DNA of 39,139 nt from Streptomyces sp. LS1784. Lineage in GTDB: Bacteria > Actinomycetota > Actinomycetes > Streptomycetales > Streptomycetaceae. The stretch is from NCBI RefSeq assembly GCF_020103755.1, contig NZ_JAHSQD010000017.1, forward strand, positions 1-39,139, read 5' to 3'. The translations under genes were made by a program, and so were the position numbers. This document shows, one piece after another, positions 7,719 to 16,322 of this stretch (the stretch's first letter is position 1; each line of letters begins with the position of its first letter). The notes below the pieces were generated by a model. It ran no database searches, was not told the DNA's origin, and worked only from the letters and a program-made list of their open reading frames with translations.

Positions 7719-9011
7719 ATGTGGCGTAACTGGGCAGGCAGCCAGACGTGCCAGCCGGCAGTCCTGGCCGACCCCGCGACGAGAGCGGACGTGGCACAGG
7801 CCGTGGTGCGCGCGGCCGCGGCCGGTCACGTGGTGCGCGTCGCCGGAGCAGGGCACTCGTTCACCGATGCGGTCGTCACCGACGGCACGCTGCTGTCGCT
7901 GCGACACTGCAACCGCGTCCTGGACGTCGACCACACCACGCGTCGGATCAGGGTCGAAGCCGGCATCACGCTGCGCGAACTGAATCAGGTGATGGCCGAG
8001 AACGGTCTGGCCTTCCCCAACCTCGGCGACATCGACGCGCAGTCGATCGCCGGCGCGACCGCCACCGGGACCCACGGAACCGGCGCACGCCTGCGGAACC
8101 TCTCAGCCGCCCTGCACTCCATCGAACTGGTCACCGCCGACGGCACCACGATCGAGGTCAACGCCGAACAGGAACCGGACATCTGGCGTGCAGCGCGGGT
8201 CGGCATCGGCGCCCTCGGCGTGGTCACCGCGGTCACGATCCAGGCGGTACCCGCGTTCACGCTGGAGGCGGTCGACCGGCTGATGGCGGTCGAGGAGATG
8301 CTCGGCAACCTTGACGAACTGCTGGCGGTGAACGACCACTTCCAGCTGTTCACCTTCGGGCACAGCCCGCTGGCGATGACGTCCGCCCGCAACCGGACCG
8401 ACCTCGAGCCGCGGCCGCTCTCCCGCGCCCGCGAATGGGTCGAGGACGAACTCCTGCAGAACCACGCGTTGCGCACCGTGTGCGAGATCGGCAGATTCGC
8501 TCCCCGGGCCAACGGCCCGCTGCAGCGCCTGGGTTCTCGACTCGCGGGCTCCTCGCACCGGATCGACCGCTCCGACCGGATCTTCACCACGCCGCTGCGT
8601 GTGCGGTTCGTGGAGATGGAGTACGCCATCCCGCGTCGGCACACCGCCGAGGCGGTGCGGGCGGTGCGGGAGCTGGCGCGGCGTCCGGAGTTCGAGGTGA
8701 GCTTCCCGATCGAGGTGCGCTGGGTCGCCCCCGACGACGCCTACCTGTCTCCGGCGGGCGGACGCGAGACCTGCTACATCGCGCTGCACCAGTACCACAA
8801 GCTGGACTGGAAGCCGTACTTCCGGGCCGCCGAGGCGATCTTCGACTCCTTCGGCGGTCGGCCGCACTGGGGCAAGCAGCACTTCCAGACCGCGCAGACA
8901 CTGCGCCCGCGCTACCCCGAATGGGACAGCTTCGCGGCGGTGCGCCGGCGGCTCGACCCCGAGGGGCGGTTCGCGAACGCCCATGTCCGTCGCGTGCTGG
9001 GAGAGGTATGA
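7719..9011 (+). CDS. FAD-dependent L-gulono/D-arabinono-1,4-lactone oxidase family protein
   Basis: The 430-residue product has the VAO/PCMH FAD-binding domain at residues 10-185, with VRVAGAGHSFTDAVVTDG. The GHSF histidine is the position that is covalently flavinylated in sugar-lactone oxidases. The C-terminal half ends with HWGKQHFQTAQTLRPRYP, the HWGK signature of the aldono-lactone oxidase domain. ATG 7719 fits the family start (MWRNWAG). Members oxidise aldonolactones or sugar alcohols with O2. Its stop overlaps the ATG of the PLP-enzyme pseudogene, so the two were a co-translated pair. The natural substrate is unknown. Confidence 0.85.
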   Translation: MWRNWAGSQTCQPAVLADPATRADVAQAVVRAAAAGHVVRVAGAGHSFTDAVVTDGTLLSLRHCNRVLDVDHTTRRIRVEAGITLRELNQVMAENGLAFPNLGDIDAQSIAGATATGTHGTGARLRNLSAALHSIELVTADGTTIEVNAEQEPDIWRAARVGIGALGVVTAVTIQAVPAFTLEAVDRLMAVEEMLGNLDELLAVNDHFQLFTFGHSPLAMTSARNRTDLEPRPLSRAREWVEDELLQNHALRTVCEIGRFAPRANGPLQRLGSRLAGSSHRIDRSDRIFTTPLRVRFVEMEYAIPRRHTAEAVRAVRELARRPEFEVSFPIEVRWVAPDDAYLSPAGGRETCYIALHQYHKLDWKPYFRAAEAIFDSFGGRPHWGKQHFQTAQTLRPRYPEWDSFAAVRRRLDPEGRFANAHVRRVLGEV

Positions 9012-9979
9012 ACACGACACTGCTGCACAGGCGCTGGCCCGAGCTGGAGCGCACACTGCCTTTCCTCCGGCTCGGGGAGGGGCCGACGCCCGTACGCCGG
9101 CTCACCGGGACCGCCCGGAACGACTTGTGATGCAAGGACGAGAGCGGCTACGGCTCGGGCGGCTGGGGCGGCAACAAGGTCCGCAAGCTGGAGTGGCTGC
9201 TACCCGAGGTGCGTCAGCGCGGAGCGCGCACCGTGCTGACCGTCGGTGCGACCGGGACGAACTGGGGCCTGGCGGCGGCGCTGTACGGGCGGGAGCTCGG
9301 CATCGACACCGTCCTCGCTCTCATCGACCAGCCCGAGGACGGACATGTGCGCGAGCAGATGCGCAGGCTGCGGTCGTCCGGCGCGACCATTCACCTCACC
9401 CGCACCAAGCCGTTGACGATCGCGGCCGCACCGTGGCTGTTCCTGCGACACAGTCACGGACTTCGGCTGCCCTACTACCTGCCCGCCGGCGGCTCCGCAC
9501 CGATCGGCGTGCTCGGCTACGTCGAGGCGGGACTGGAACTCGGGGAGCAAGTGCGGGCGGGCGAACTGCCGGAACCCCGGAACATCGTCACCGCCGTCGG
9601 CTCGGGCGGCACCGCCGCGGGTCTGGCCCTGGGCTGTGCACTGGCCGGACTGCGGTCGCGGGTGCTCGGGGTCGTGGTCAACGACACCCTGCCGCTCGCC
9701 GCGAGCGATCTGACCCGGCTCGCCGACCGGACCGCGACCGTGCTGCGCAAGCGCGGAGCGGCATTCGACCTTCCACCGCTGCGGCTCGCCTCGACCCGCG
9801 CCTACCTGGGCAACGGATACGGCCACCCCACCTCCGAAGCCGCCGCCGCCTCGGACATCGCCGCGGCCACCGGGCTGCGGCTGGACCCCGTGTACACCGC
9901 CAAGGCGTTCGCCGCCGCGCTGACAGCCGATCCGGGCGGCCCCGTGCTGTTCCTGAACACCTATGGCCCCAGGCAGTGA
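9008..9979 (+). pseudogene. D-cysteine desulfhydrase / ACC deaminase-family PLP enzyme with an in-frame TGA
   Basis: ATG 9008 overlaps the flavoprotein stop by ATGA. The frame reads through a normal start, then TGA at 9128-9130, then continues unbroken to 9979. The TGA falls just before CKDESGYGSGGWGGNKVRK, which contains the PLP-binding lysine region (GGNKVRKLE). At this position family members usually have tryptophan in a motif like LWxKDD, so TGG to TGA is the simple explanation. The rest, including the TVGATGTNWG phosphate/substrate loop and VGSGGTAAG, looks intact. Re-initiation downstream would lose the lysine. It is therefore a recent nonsense pseudogene unless TGA is read through. Full length would be 323 residues. 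Confidence 0.75.
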
Positions 9980-10012
9980 GCGGAGCGGAAGTGATCAAGT
10001 GCGCTTGGCGCC

Positions 10013-10162
10013 TCATGCCGACTGAGCACCCGGACGCCGGGTCTGAGCTGTTGTTGTCGCCAAGGCTGCTGCTGGTGTGATCGCGACGGCGCTGGCAAGG
10101 CCCAGTCCCACGGCCGTCAACGCGGTGATCCCTCTGCGGAGTGCGCCAAGCGGTCGGCTCAT
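10013..10162 (-). pseudogene. Signal-peptide-only remnant of a secreted protein
   Basis: ATG 10162 has a perfect AGGAGG upstream (minus strand). The first 36 residues are a textbook Sec signal peptide: basic MSRPLGALRR, hydrophobic core (ALTAVGLGLASAVAI), and a cleavage-like AAALA. Only about 14 further residues follow before TGA 10013-10015, and no gene body continues in other frames. It is most likely the 5' end of a larger secreted-protein gene cut off by a rearrangement, though a small secreted peptide cannot be excluded. Confidence 0.5.
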
Positions 10163-10174
10163 CGGAGGACCTCC

Positions 10175-10666
10175 TGAGACCGAGCGGTACGCCGCCGCCG
10201 AGCCCGAACTCACCCGCACGATCACGCTCTACGCCGACCTCGACGACCGGCGCGGTGCCGACCTCGACGAGATCCTCCTCGGCTCCACCGCCGCCCGCCA
10301 GGGCAACACCGACCTCGCGCTCCCGCTGCTCCAGCAGGCCCTCGCCGACCTCGAATCGCTCACCCCGCCCGACCCACTGAACGTCGCCCGGGCGAAGGTC
10401 TTCCTGGGAAAGCCCAGTCCCTCGCCGGCCAGCACGACCTCGCGGCCGGCAGCATCAACATCGCCCTGCAGGAATTCGCACACCTCGGCCACCACCACCG
10501 GACGGCCCACGCCACCGAGTACCTCGGGCAGGCCGCCGAACGTCGCGGGCTGCCCGAGGTCGAAGCCAACTGGTACTCCGCCAGCCAGGACCAGTACCGG
10601 AACCTGAGCAGCAGCCGCGACATGGAACGCCTGCACAACCGACTGCTCGCGCTGCCGCAGCAGTGA
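10175..10666 (+). pseudogene. C-terminal TPR region of a regulator, truncated and frameshifted
   Basis: Sequence from about 10175 encodes RYAAAEPELTRTITLYADL and then two TPR-like helix pairs (NTDLALPLLQQALADLE; later HDLAAGSINIALQEFAHLG), ending at TGA 10664-10666. This resembles the C-terminal TPR part of Streptomyces HTH/TPR regulators. There is no start codon or HTH domain; the 5' part stops at the border with the secreted-protein remnant. At 10406-10408 one G appears lost from a G run, because FLGK continues as AQSLAGQ in another frame. It cannot make a working protein. The 207 bp between this remnant and galK show no gene. Confidence 0.55.
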
Positions 10667-10872
10667 CCGACACCCACCGTTCCCGCGCCCAGCCGCGCCC
10701 GTCCGCGGACCGCCAACCCGCTTCCCTGCCCACGGAGCACCGAGGTCTTGACCACCTTCGAATCCTCAACGGCCCCGGCTCTGACGGAGACCAGCTCTCG
10801 GACAGCCTGAACGACACGCCGACTGGCCTGACATCCCCGTTGGGGTCGACACCCGAACCGACTGGTGCGGCA

Positions 10873-12045
10873 TCAGGCGAGCCGGCGGGCTCCGGCGGAG
10901 GCGGTGGCGACGAAGGTGCGCGGCGTGCGGTGGCCGGCTCGCGCGAATGCGGAGAGGACGGCCTCGCGGACGCTGCCGACCATCACCTCCGACACCAGGG
11001 CGATGACGGAGCCGCCGAAGCCGCCGCCGGTCATGCGGGCGCCGAGCGCGCCGGCTGCCTCGGCGGTGGCGGCGGCGAGGTCGGTCTCGGGGCACGAGAC
11101 CCGGTAGTCGTCGCGGAGCGAGGCATGCCCGGCGGTGAGGATCGGACCGAGTCCGGCCGGGTCTCCGGCGCTCAGCAGGGCGACTGCCTGTTCGACCCGG
11201 GCGTTTTCGGTCACCACGTGCCGCACCAACGGCCGGAGCTCGGCCGGCAGCCGGTCGAGAGCCTCGGCCAATCCGCTCGACGGAAGGTCCCGCAGGGTGA
11301 GGACGCCGAGCGCCTCGGCGGCCCGCTCGCAGCCTGCGCGCAGCTTGGCGTAGGCACCGTCGGCCAGGTCGTGCTTGACCCGGGTGTCGATCACCAGCAG
11401 CCGGAGGCCGTCGAGTGCCAGCGGGACCTGTCGGGAGCCGAGATCGCGGGTGTCGAGGAACAGCGCGGCGTCCGCTGTGCAGCACATGCTGGCCATCTGG
11501 TCCATGACGCCGCAGGGGACGCCGACGAACTCGTTCTCGGCGCGCTGCGCCACCAGAGCCAGCTCCGTCCTGGAGAGACCCAGTCCGTTGAGGTCGTTGT
11601 ACGCCGTGGCGACCGCGCATTCGAGCGCCGCCGAGGAGGACAGCCCGGCACCGGCGGGCACGTCGCTGTCGATGTGCAGATCCGCACCGCCGATCAGGTG
11701 CCCGTCCTCGCGCAGCGCCCACACGACGGCCGCCAGGTACTTGGCCCAGCCGGTGACGCTGCCGGGTGCCAGGTCGGCCACCCGCAGCTCGACGGTAGGC
11801 CCGTCGGCCTGCCGGCTGTGCAGGCGCAGCAGGTCGTCGGATCGGCGTCGGACCGCGACACTGGTGTGCTGCGGGATGGCGAGCGGAAGCACGAAGCCGT
11901 CGTTGTAGTCGGTGTGCTCGCCGATCAGGTTGATCCGGCCGGGTGCCGCCCAGACGCCCTCGGGCTCGGTGCCGAAGACGGACTGGAAGTGGTGTGTCAC
12001 GGGGTGTTCCGGGTGTCTCTCGTGAGGTGACGTGTGCTCAGCCAT
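10873..12045 (-). CDS. galK: Galactokinase
   Basis: The product is 390 residues. The galactokinase signature GRINLIGEHTDYNDG is at 36-50, the GHMP ATP loop is PAGAGLSSSAALE, the catalytic aspartate lies in GVPCGVMDQMAS, and the third motif is MTGGGFGGS. It phosphorylates alpha-D-galactose to galactose-1-phosphate with ATP in the cytoplasm. ATG 12045 overlaps the galT stop by eight bases, so the two are coupled. It is the last gene of the ROK-SBP-permease-fucosidase-galT-galK unit and handles galactose released by the GH36 enzyme or by GH29-trimmed sugars. No galE or galM is present in the window. Confidence 0.95.
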   Translation of the reverse strand: MAEHTSPHERHPEHPVTHHFQSVFGTEPEGVWAAPGRINLIGEHTDYNDGFVLPLAIPQHTSVAVRRRSDDLLRLHSRQADGPTVELRVADLAPGSVTGWAKYLAAVVWALREDGHLIGGADLHIDSDVPAGAGLSSSAALECAVATAYNDLNGLGLSRTELALVAQRAENEFVGVPCGVMDQMASMCCTADAALFLDTRDLGSRQVPLALDGLRLLVIDTRVKHDLADGAYAKLRAGCERAAEALGVLTLRDLPSSGLAEALDRLPAELRPLVRHVVTENARVEQAVALLSAGDPAGLGPILTAGHASLRDDYRVSCPETDLAAATAEAAGALGARMTGGGFGGSVIALVSEVMVGSVREAVLSAFARAGHRTPRTFVATASAGARRLA

Positions 12046-13129
12046 GGGTGGTGGCGACCTCGCGCAGGCGCTCGGCGGCGGTCTCCGGTGCCACGTCGTT
12101 GACGAAGGCGTCCATGCCGGATTCGACGCCGGCCAGGTACTTGAGCTTGTCGGCGGTGCGGCGGACGGTGAACAGCTCCAGGTGCAGGGCCAGTTCGTGT
12201 CCGCTCGCGGCGGGTGCCTGGTGCCAGGCGGAGATGTACGGGGTCGGGCCACCTCCGAAGAGCCGGTCGAAGCGGCGCAGCAGTTCCAGGTACAGGGTGG
12301 GGAACTCGGCGCGTTCGGCCTCGTCGAGGTGGGTCAGGTCGGCTACCCGGCGGTGCGGGTAGAGGTGGACCTCGTAGGGCCAGCGGGCGGCGAAGGGGAC
12401 GAAGGCCGTCCAGTGTTCGCCGGCCAGGACGACCCGCGCGCCGTCGGCGCGTTCGGCGGCGAGCAGGTCCTCGAAGAGGTTGCCGCCGGTGCGGGCGCGG
12501 TGATCGGCCGCCGCGGTGATCATGCGCTCGGTGCGAGGGGTGACGAAGGGGAGGGCGTAGATCTGGCCGTGCGGGTGGGCGAGGGTGACGCCGATCTCGG
12601 CGCCGCGGTTCTCGAAGCAGTAGACCTGCTGGATGCCGGGGCGCGTGGCGAGGTCCGCGGTGCGGTCGGTCCAGGCGTCCAGGACGAGGCGGGCCTGCGC
12701 CGGGGTGAGATCGGCGAAGCTCGCTGTGTGGTCGGAGGTGAAGCAGACCACCTCGCATCGTCCGGCGGCGGGTGCGCTGGTGCGGAGCGGGGCGTCGGAG
12801 CGGCCGACGTGGGCGGCGGCGTCGAAGGCCAGCGAGGGGAAGCGGTTCTCGAAGACCGCCACTTCGTAGGCGTCGGCGGGGATTTCGGTCGCCCATCCGT
12901 CGCGGGACGGGCAGAGCGGGCACTGGTCGGCCGGTGGGTGGTAGGTGCGGCCCTGGCGGTGGGCGGCGATGGTGACCCAGTCGCCGGTGGCCGGGTCGCG
13001 GCGGATCTCGGACAGTGCGGTGGTGGGTTCGAGCGGGCGCGGGTCCGTCGTGTCTCGGAGCGCGGTGTCGTCCGCGTCGAAGTAGAGGATCTCGCGGCCG
13101 TCGGCGAGCTTGGTGGCGGTCTTCTTCAT
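12038..13129 (-). CDS. galT: Galactose-1-phosphate uridylyltransferase
   Basis: The product is 363 residues from ATG 13129 (MKKTATKLADGREILYFD, the usual actinobacterial start; an in-frame ATG four codons earlier is possible). Zinc ligands are in CPLC (70-73) and the catalytic HPH is in LAHPHGQIY near 185-187, where the second histidine is the uridylylated nucleophile. It exchanges UMP between UDP-glucose and galactose-1-phosphate. It lies 26 bp after the fucosidase gene and overlaps galK. Together they give two of the three Leloir steps. Confidence 0.95.
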   Translation of the reverse strand: MKKTATKLADGREILYFDADDTALRDTTDPRPLEPTTALSEIRRDPATGDWVTIAAHRQGRTYHPPADQCPLCPSRDGWATEIPADAYEVAVFENRFPSLAFDAAAHVGRSDAPLRTSAPAAGRCEVVCFTSDHTASFADLTPAQARLVLDAWTDRTADLATRPGIQQVYCFENRGAEIGVTLAHPHGQIYALPFVTPRTERMITAAADHRARTGGNLFEDLLAAERADGARVVLAGEHWTAFVPFAARWPYEVHLYPHRRVADLTHLDEAERAEFPTLYLELLRRFDRLFGGGPTPYISAWHQAPAASGHELALHLELFTVRRTADKLKYLAGVESGMDAFVNDVAPETAAERLREVATTHG

Positions 13130-13155
13130 GGTTGCGTGCATTCGGTTCCGGGAGG

Positions 13156-14529
13156 CTACGCGGGGTGCGCGGCGCTCGGTGCGTCGACGAGCTCGATCTT
13201 CACGACGGTGTCGGTCGGGTCCGGCAGCGGGTAGGTGAAATGGCCGATCTCGCCGAACTGGACGAACGGGATGTCGGGGTAGGACTTGATCACCCAGGCG
13301 TCGCACAGCTGGAGTTCGCGGCCGTCGGCGAGCAGCGTGATCCTGCCGATGTCCTTCGGAAGGAGTCCGCCGGTCAGGGCGAGCGGTCCGATCGGCGGGC
13401 GCAGGACGTGGGCGTACAGGGTGTTCCCGTTGCGGGTGTAGTAGCCCCATTCCGGGGTTTCCAGGCCGGCGGGACCCGCGCCGTGGACGGATTCGCCGTT
13501 GGCGGCGAGCCAGGCGCCGATCGCCTGAAGTCGCTCGACGGCCTCGGGTTGGATCCGGCCCCGCGGGTCGGGTCCGACGTTGAGTAGCAGGTTGCCGCCC
13601 TTGGCCACGCACTCCACGAGCTTGGTGATCAGCTGCCCGGGGCTCTTCCACAGGTCGTCGCCGGCGGTGTAGCCCCAGTTGTTGTTGATCGTGATGCAGG
13701 CTTCCCACGGCACGGGGCTGCCGTCCTCGGCGCGGATGCCGTCGACCGGGATCAGCTGCTCGGGGGAGGCGAAGTCGCCGCTGTAGTCGGTGGGCGCGTC
13801 GGTCACGATGGAGCCGGGGCCGCCGCCATCGGCTTCCAGCCGGTTGTCGATGAGCGCGGTCGGCTGCAGCTCTCGGACCATCTCGATCAGTTCCTGCGCG
13901 CCCCACTCCTGCGGGCCCATGCCCTCGTAGGAGAAGTCGAACCAGAGGATGTCCAACTGCCCGTAGCTGGTACACAGCTCCCGGATCTGGCCGTGCATGT
14001 AGGCCCGGTACGACTCCAGGTCGGGCCGGTGGTCGGCGAAGGCGGGGTTCTCGCGCTCGGGGTGGATGAGGTCGCCGTAGTGCGGGTAGTCGGGGCGGTG
14101 CCAGTCGAGGAGCGAGTAATAGAGGCCGACCTTGATGCCGCGGGCGCGGAAGGCGTCGAGGAACTCGCGGACCAGGTCGCGGCCGATGCCGTTGTGCATG
14201 CTGCCGTACTCGGTGAGCGCCGAGTCGAACAGGCAGAACCCGTCGTGGTGCTTGGCGGTCAGCACCGCATACTTCATGCCGGCGGCCTCGGCGAGGGCTG
14301 CCCAGGCGTGCGGGTCGTAGTCCTCGGCACCGAAGCCGTCAACGGCGAACCGGTAGTCCTCGATGCCGATCTGCTCGTGCGAGCGGACCCATTCACCGCG
14401 GGCCGGGACGGCGTAGGGGCCCCAGTGGATGAACATGCCGAAGCGGTCGCGGCGGAACCAGTCCGAGCGCTCGAACCGCGCCGGCACCTCGATCGGCAGG
14501 CCCTTGTGGCCGATGGTCGTCTCACTCAT
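13156..14529 (-). CDS. GH29 alpha-L-fucosidase, cytoplasmic
   Basis: The 457-residue product has the GH29 features: FGMFIHWGPYAVPARGEW (30-47), AKHHDGFCLFDS (92-103) and LDILWFDFSYEG, where D198 is the expected nucleophile. There is no signal peptide or membrane span, so it acts inside the cell on imported oligosaccharides. The C-terminal 110 residues form a beta-sandwich, usual for the family. ATG 14529 overlaps the permease stop by ATGA, tying the enzyme to the importer. GH29 enzymes release alpha-L-fucose with retention; the exact linkage (alpha-1,2, 1,3 or 1,4) is not readable from sequence. Confidence 0.9.
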   Translation of the reverse strand: MSETTIGHKGLPIEVPARFERSDWFRRDRFGMFIHWGPYAVPARGEWVRSHEQIGIEDYRFAVDGFGAEDYDPHAWAALAEAAGMKYAVLTAKHHDGFCLFDSALTEYGSMHNGIGRDLVREFLDAFRARGIKVGLYYSLLDWHRPDYPHYGDLIHPERENPAFADHRPDLESYRAYMHGQIRELCTSYGQLDILWFDFSYEGMGPQEWGAQELIEMVRELQPTALIDNRLEADGGGPGSIVTDAPTDYSGDFASPEQLIPVDGIRAEDGSPVPWEACITINNNWGYTAGDDLWKSPGQLITKLVECVAKGGNLLLNVGPDPRGRIQPEAVERLQAIGAWLAANGESVHGAGPAGLETPEWGYYTRNGNTLYAHVLRPPIGPLALTGGLLPKDIGRITLLADGRELQLCDAWVIKSYPDIPFVQFGEIGHFTYPLPDPTDTVVKIELVDAPSAAHPA

Positions 14530-15371
14530 GCCTTCACCGCTCCCGCGACCATGCCGTTGACGATGTACTTCTGCGCGGTGAGGTACACCGCGACCACCGG
14601 CACCATGGTGAGAACCAGGTCGGCACAGACCAGCCCGTAGTCGAAGCTGTGCGTGGACTGGAAGGTGAAGACGGTCATGGGCAGGGTCCATCGGTCGGCG
14701 TCGGGGATCAGGAAGAGCACGTTCTGGAACTCGTTCCAGGCGTAGGTGAAGACCAGGATCAGCGCGGTCGAGCTGACCGGCCGCAGCAGCGGGAAGATGA
14801 TCGTGAAGAACATCCGCAGCGAACCCGCGCCGTCCAGCATGGCGGCCTCGTCGATCTCCTTCGGCAGCTGCCGAATGAAGCCGACGTAGATCAGGGTGAT
14901 GAACGGGATCTGCACGGCGACATCGGTGAGGATCAGTCCCAGGTAGGAGCCGCCGAGGCCGATCTCCTGGAGCAGCCGGATCGCCGGAATGAAGGCGAAG
15001 GGTGCGATGAGTCCGGTGAGCAGGTAGCTGTAGACGCCTCCCGTCACCCGGCCCGGTCGCCGGGCGATGACGAAGGCGGCCAGCGAACACACCAGGACGG
15101 TGACCGCGGTCACCGCCGCCGAGATCAGCACGCTGTTCCCGAGTGCCTGGAGGGCGTTGCCGGTGCGGATGACGGTCAGGTAGTTGTCGAAGTGCCAGCT
15201 GCTGGGCAGCGAGAAGCTCATGGTCTGGGAGTCCGCGGCGCCCTTGACGCTGGTCAGCAGGACCAGGGCCAGCGGGGCCAGGAACACCAGGGCGATGAGG
15301 ACGGCCGTGGCGTACGTGGCCACGGCGGCCAGGATGCCGCCGGGCCGGCGCCGGTTGCGCTGCCGGGTCAC
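14526..15371 (-). CDS. Carbohydrate ABC transporter permease (MalG type)
   Basis: The product is 281 residues with six predicted membrane spans (first about 13-40, last about 245-268). The EAA loop that docks the ATPase is at 172-185 (EIDEAAMLDGAGSL). It belongs to the CUT1 family for oligosaccharides. ATG start is inside the end of the partner permease (4-bp overlap). No ATPase gene lies in the cluster; Streptomyces CUT1 importers usually share the MsiK ATPase encoded elsewhere. Confidence 0.9.
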   Translation of the reverse strand: MTRQRNRRRPGGILAAVATYATAVLIALVFLAPLALVLLTSVKGAADSQTMSFSLPSSWHFDNYLTVIRTGNALQALGNSVLISAAVTAVTVLVCSLAAFVIARRPGRVTGGVYSYLLTGLIAPFAFIPAIRLLQEIGLGGSYLGLILTDVAVQIPFITLIYVGFIRQLPKEIDEAAMLDGAGSLRMFFTIIFPLLRPVSSTALILVFTYAWNEFQNVLFLIPDADRWTLPMTVFTFQSTHSFDYGLVCADLVLTMVPVVAVYLTAQKYIVNGMVAGAVKA

Positions 15372-16303
15372 GGCGTCGCCTCCATCCTGCGTACGAAGCG
15401 GTTGATGACCAGCGCGATGACGGTGATCAGGACGAACTGGAAGACGTTGACGGCGGCGGCGTAGCCCAGCGAGCCGGTGTTGAGCTGCTTGTAGACGTAG
15501 GAGGTGAGCACCTCGGTCGCGGTGCCGGGGCCGCCGCCGGTGGTGGCGTAGATCAGGTCGAAGCCCTTCATGCCGGTGATGAAGGTGATCAGTGCCGCCA
15601 GGTTGACCGCGTGGCGGATGTACGGGAGCTTGATGTGCCGCACCACCTGCCAGGGCCTGGCACCGTCGAGCTCGGCGCTCTCGATCAGCTCGGTCGGCAC
15701 AGCCTGGAGTGCGGCCAGCACCAGGACCACCGTCCAGCCCACGCCCATCCAGACGTCGACGGCGGTGACGCTGTAGAGCGCGAGGTCGAAACTGCCGAAC
15801 CAGTCGTTGGCGAGCCCGAAGGGCTTCAGCAGGGCGTTGACCGGGCCGTCGGACTTGAGCAGGTAGTTGAAGAGCAGGCCGACCACGATGGTGGAGAACA
15901 TGATCGGCAGGTAGACCACCACGCGCAGGACCTTGCTGCCGCGGAACGCCCGGTTGAGCAGGAAGGCGATCGCGATTCCGAGGACGGTCTTGCCGACCGT
16001 CACGCAGGCCGCGTAGACGAACTGGTTGGCGGTGGCGTTCCAGAGGGCCGTTCCGTCGCCGAACAGCAGGCGATAGTTGGCCAGGCCGACGAAGTTGGTG
16101 TCGGGCACGTAGGTCGAGGCGTCGGTGAGGGACAGGTACATCCCGAAGAACGCCGGCAGCAGGAAGAAGACCGTGAAGACCACGACTGCCGGGACGAGGT
16201 ACGTGTAGGGGTAGACGCGGTCCACGCCCTGGCGGGACCGGCCGGCCGCCTTGGCGGCTCGGCCGGTCTCCGCCTTCTGCCGCCTGGGGGCAGCGATGCT
16301 CAT
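15368..16303 (-). CDS. Carbohydrate ABC transporter permease (MalF type)
   Basis: The product is 311 residues with a basic cytoplasmic N-terminus and six membrane spans beginning at about 33. The EAA loop is at 205-227 (ELIESAELDGARPWQVVRHI). It pairs with the MalG-type permease that overlaps it. ATG 16303 lies 19 bp after the binding-protein stop. CUT1-type permeases import di- and oligosaccharides, which fits uptake of fucosylated galacto-oligosaccharides released outside the cell. Confidence 0.9.
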   Translation of the reverse strand: MSIAAPRRQKAETGRAAKAAGRSRQGVDRVYPYTYLVPAVVVFTVFFLLPAFFGMYLSLTDASTYVPDTNFVGLANYRLLFGDGTALWNATANQFVYAACVTVGKTVLGIAIAFLLNRAFRGSKVLRVVVYLPIMFSTIVVGLLFNYLLKSDGPVNALLKPFGLANDWFGSFDLALYSVTAVDVWMGVGWTVVLVLAALQAVPTELIESAELDGARPWQVVRHIKLPYIRHAVNLAALITFITGMKGFDLIYATTGGGPGTATEVLTSYVYKQLNTGSLGYAAAVNVFQFVLITVIALVINRFVRRMEATP

Positions 16304-16322
16304 GGGTTCGTATCCGCTCGTG

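Noticed and set aside
7649-7729. 26-codon frame (MRRTNLGAPS) before the flavoprotein gene
   Set aside because: No ribosome binding site and no known leader pattern; probably chance, though a leader peptide cannot be fully excluded.
9128-9130. TGA as a selenocysteine codon
   Set aside because: Family members carry tryptophan here, no downstream insertion element is evident, and streptomycetes rarely encode selenoproteins; a nonsense mutation is simpler.
10663-12030. Long plus-strand frame opposite galK
   Set aside because: galK motifs are unmistakable on the minus strand; the plus frame has no ribosome binding site or family pattern.
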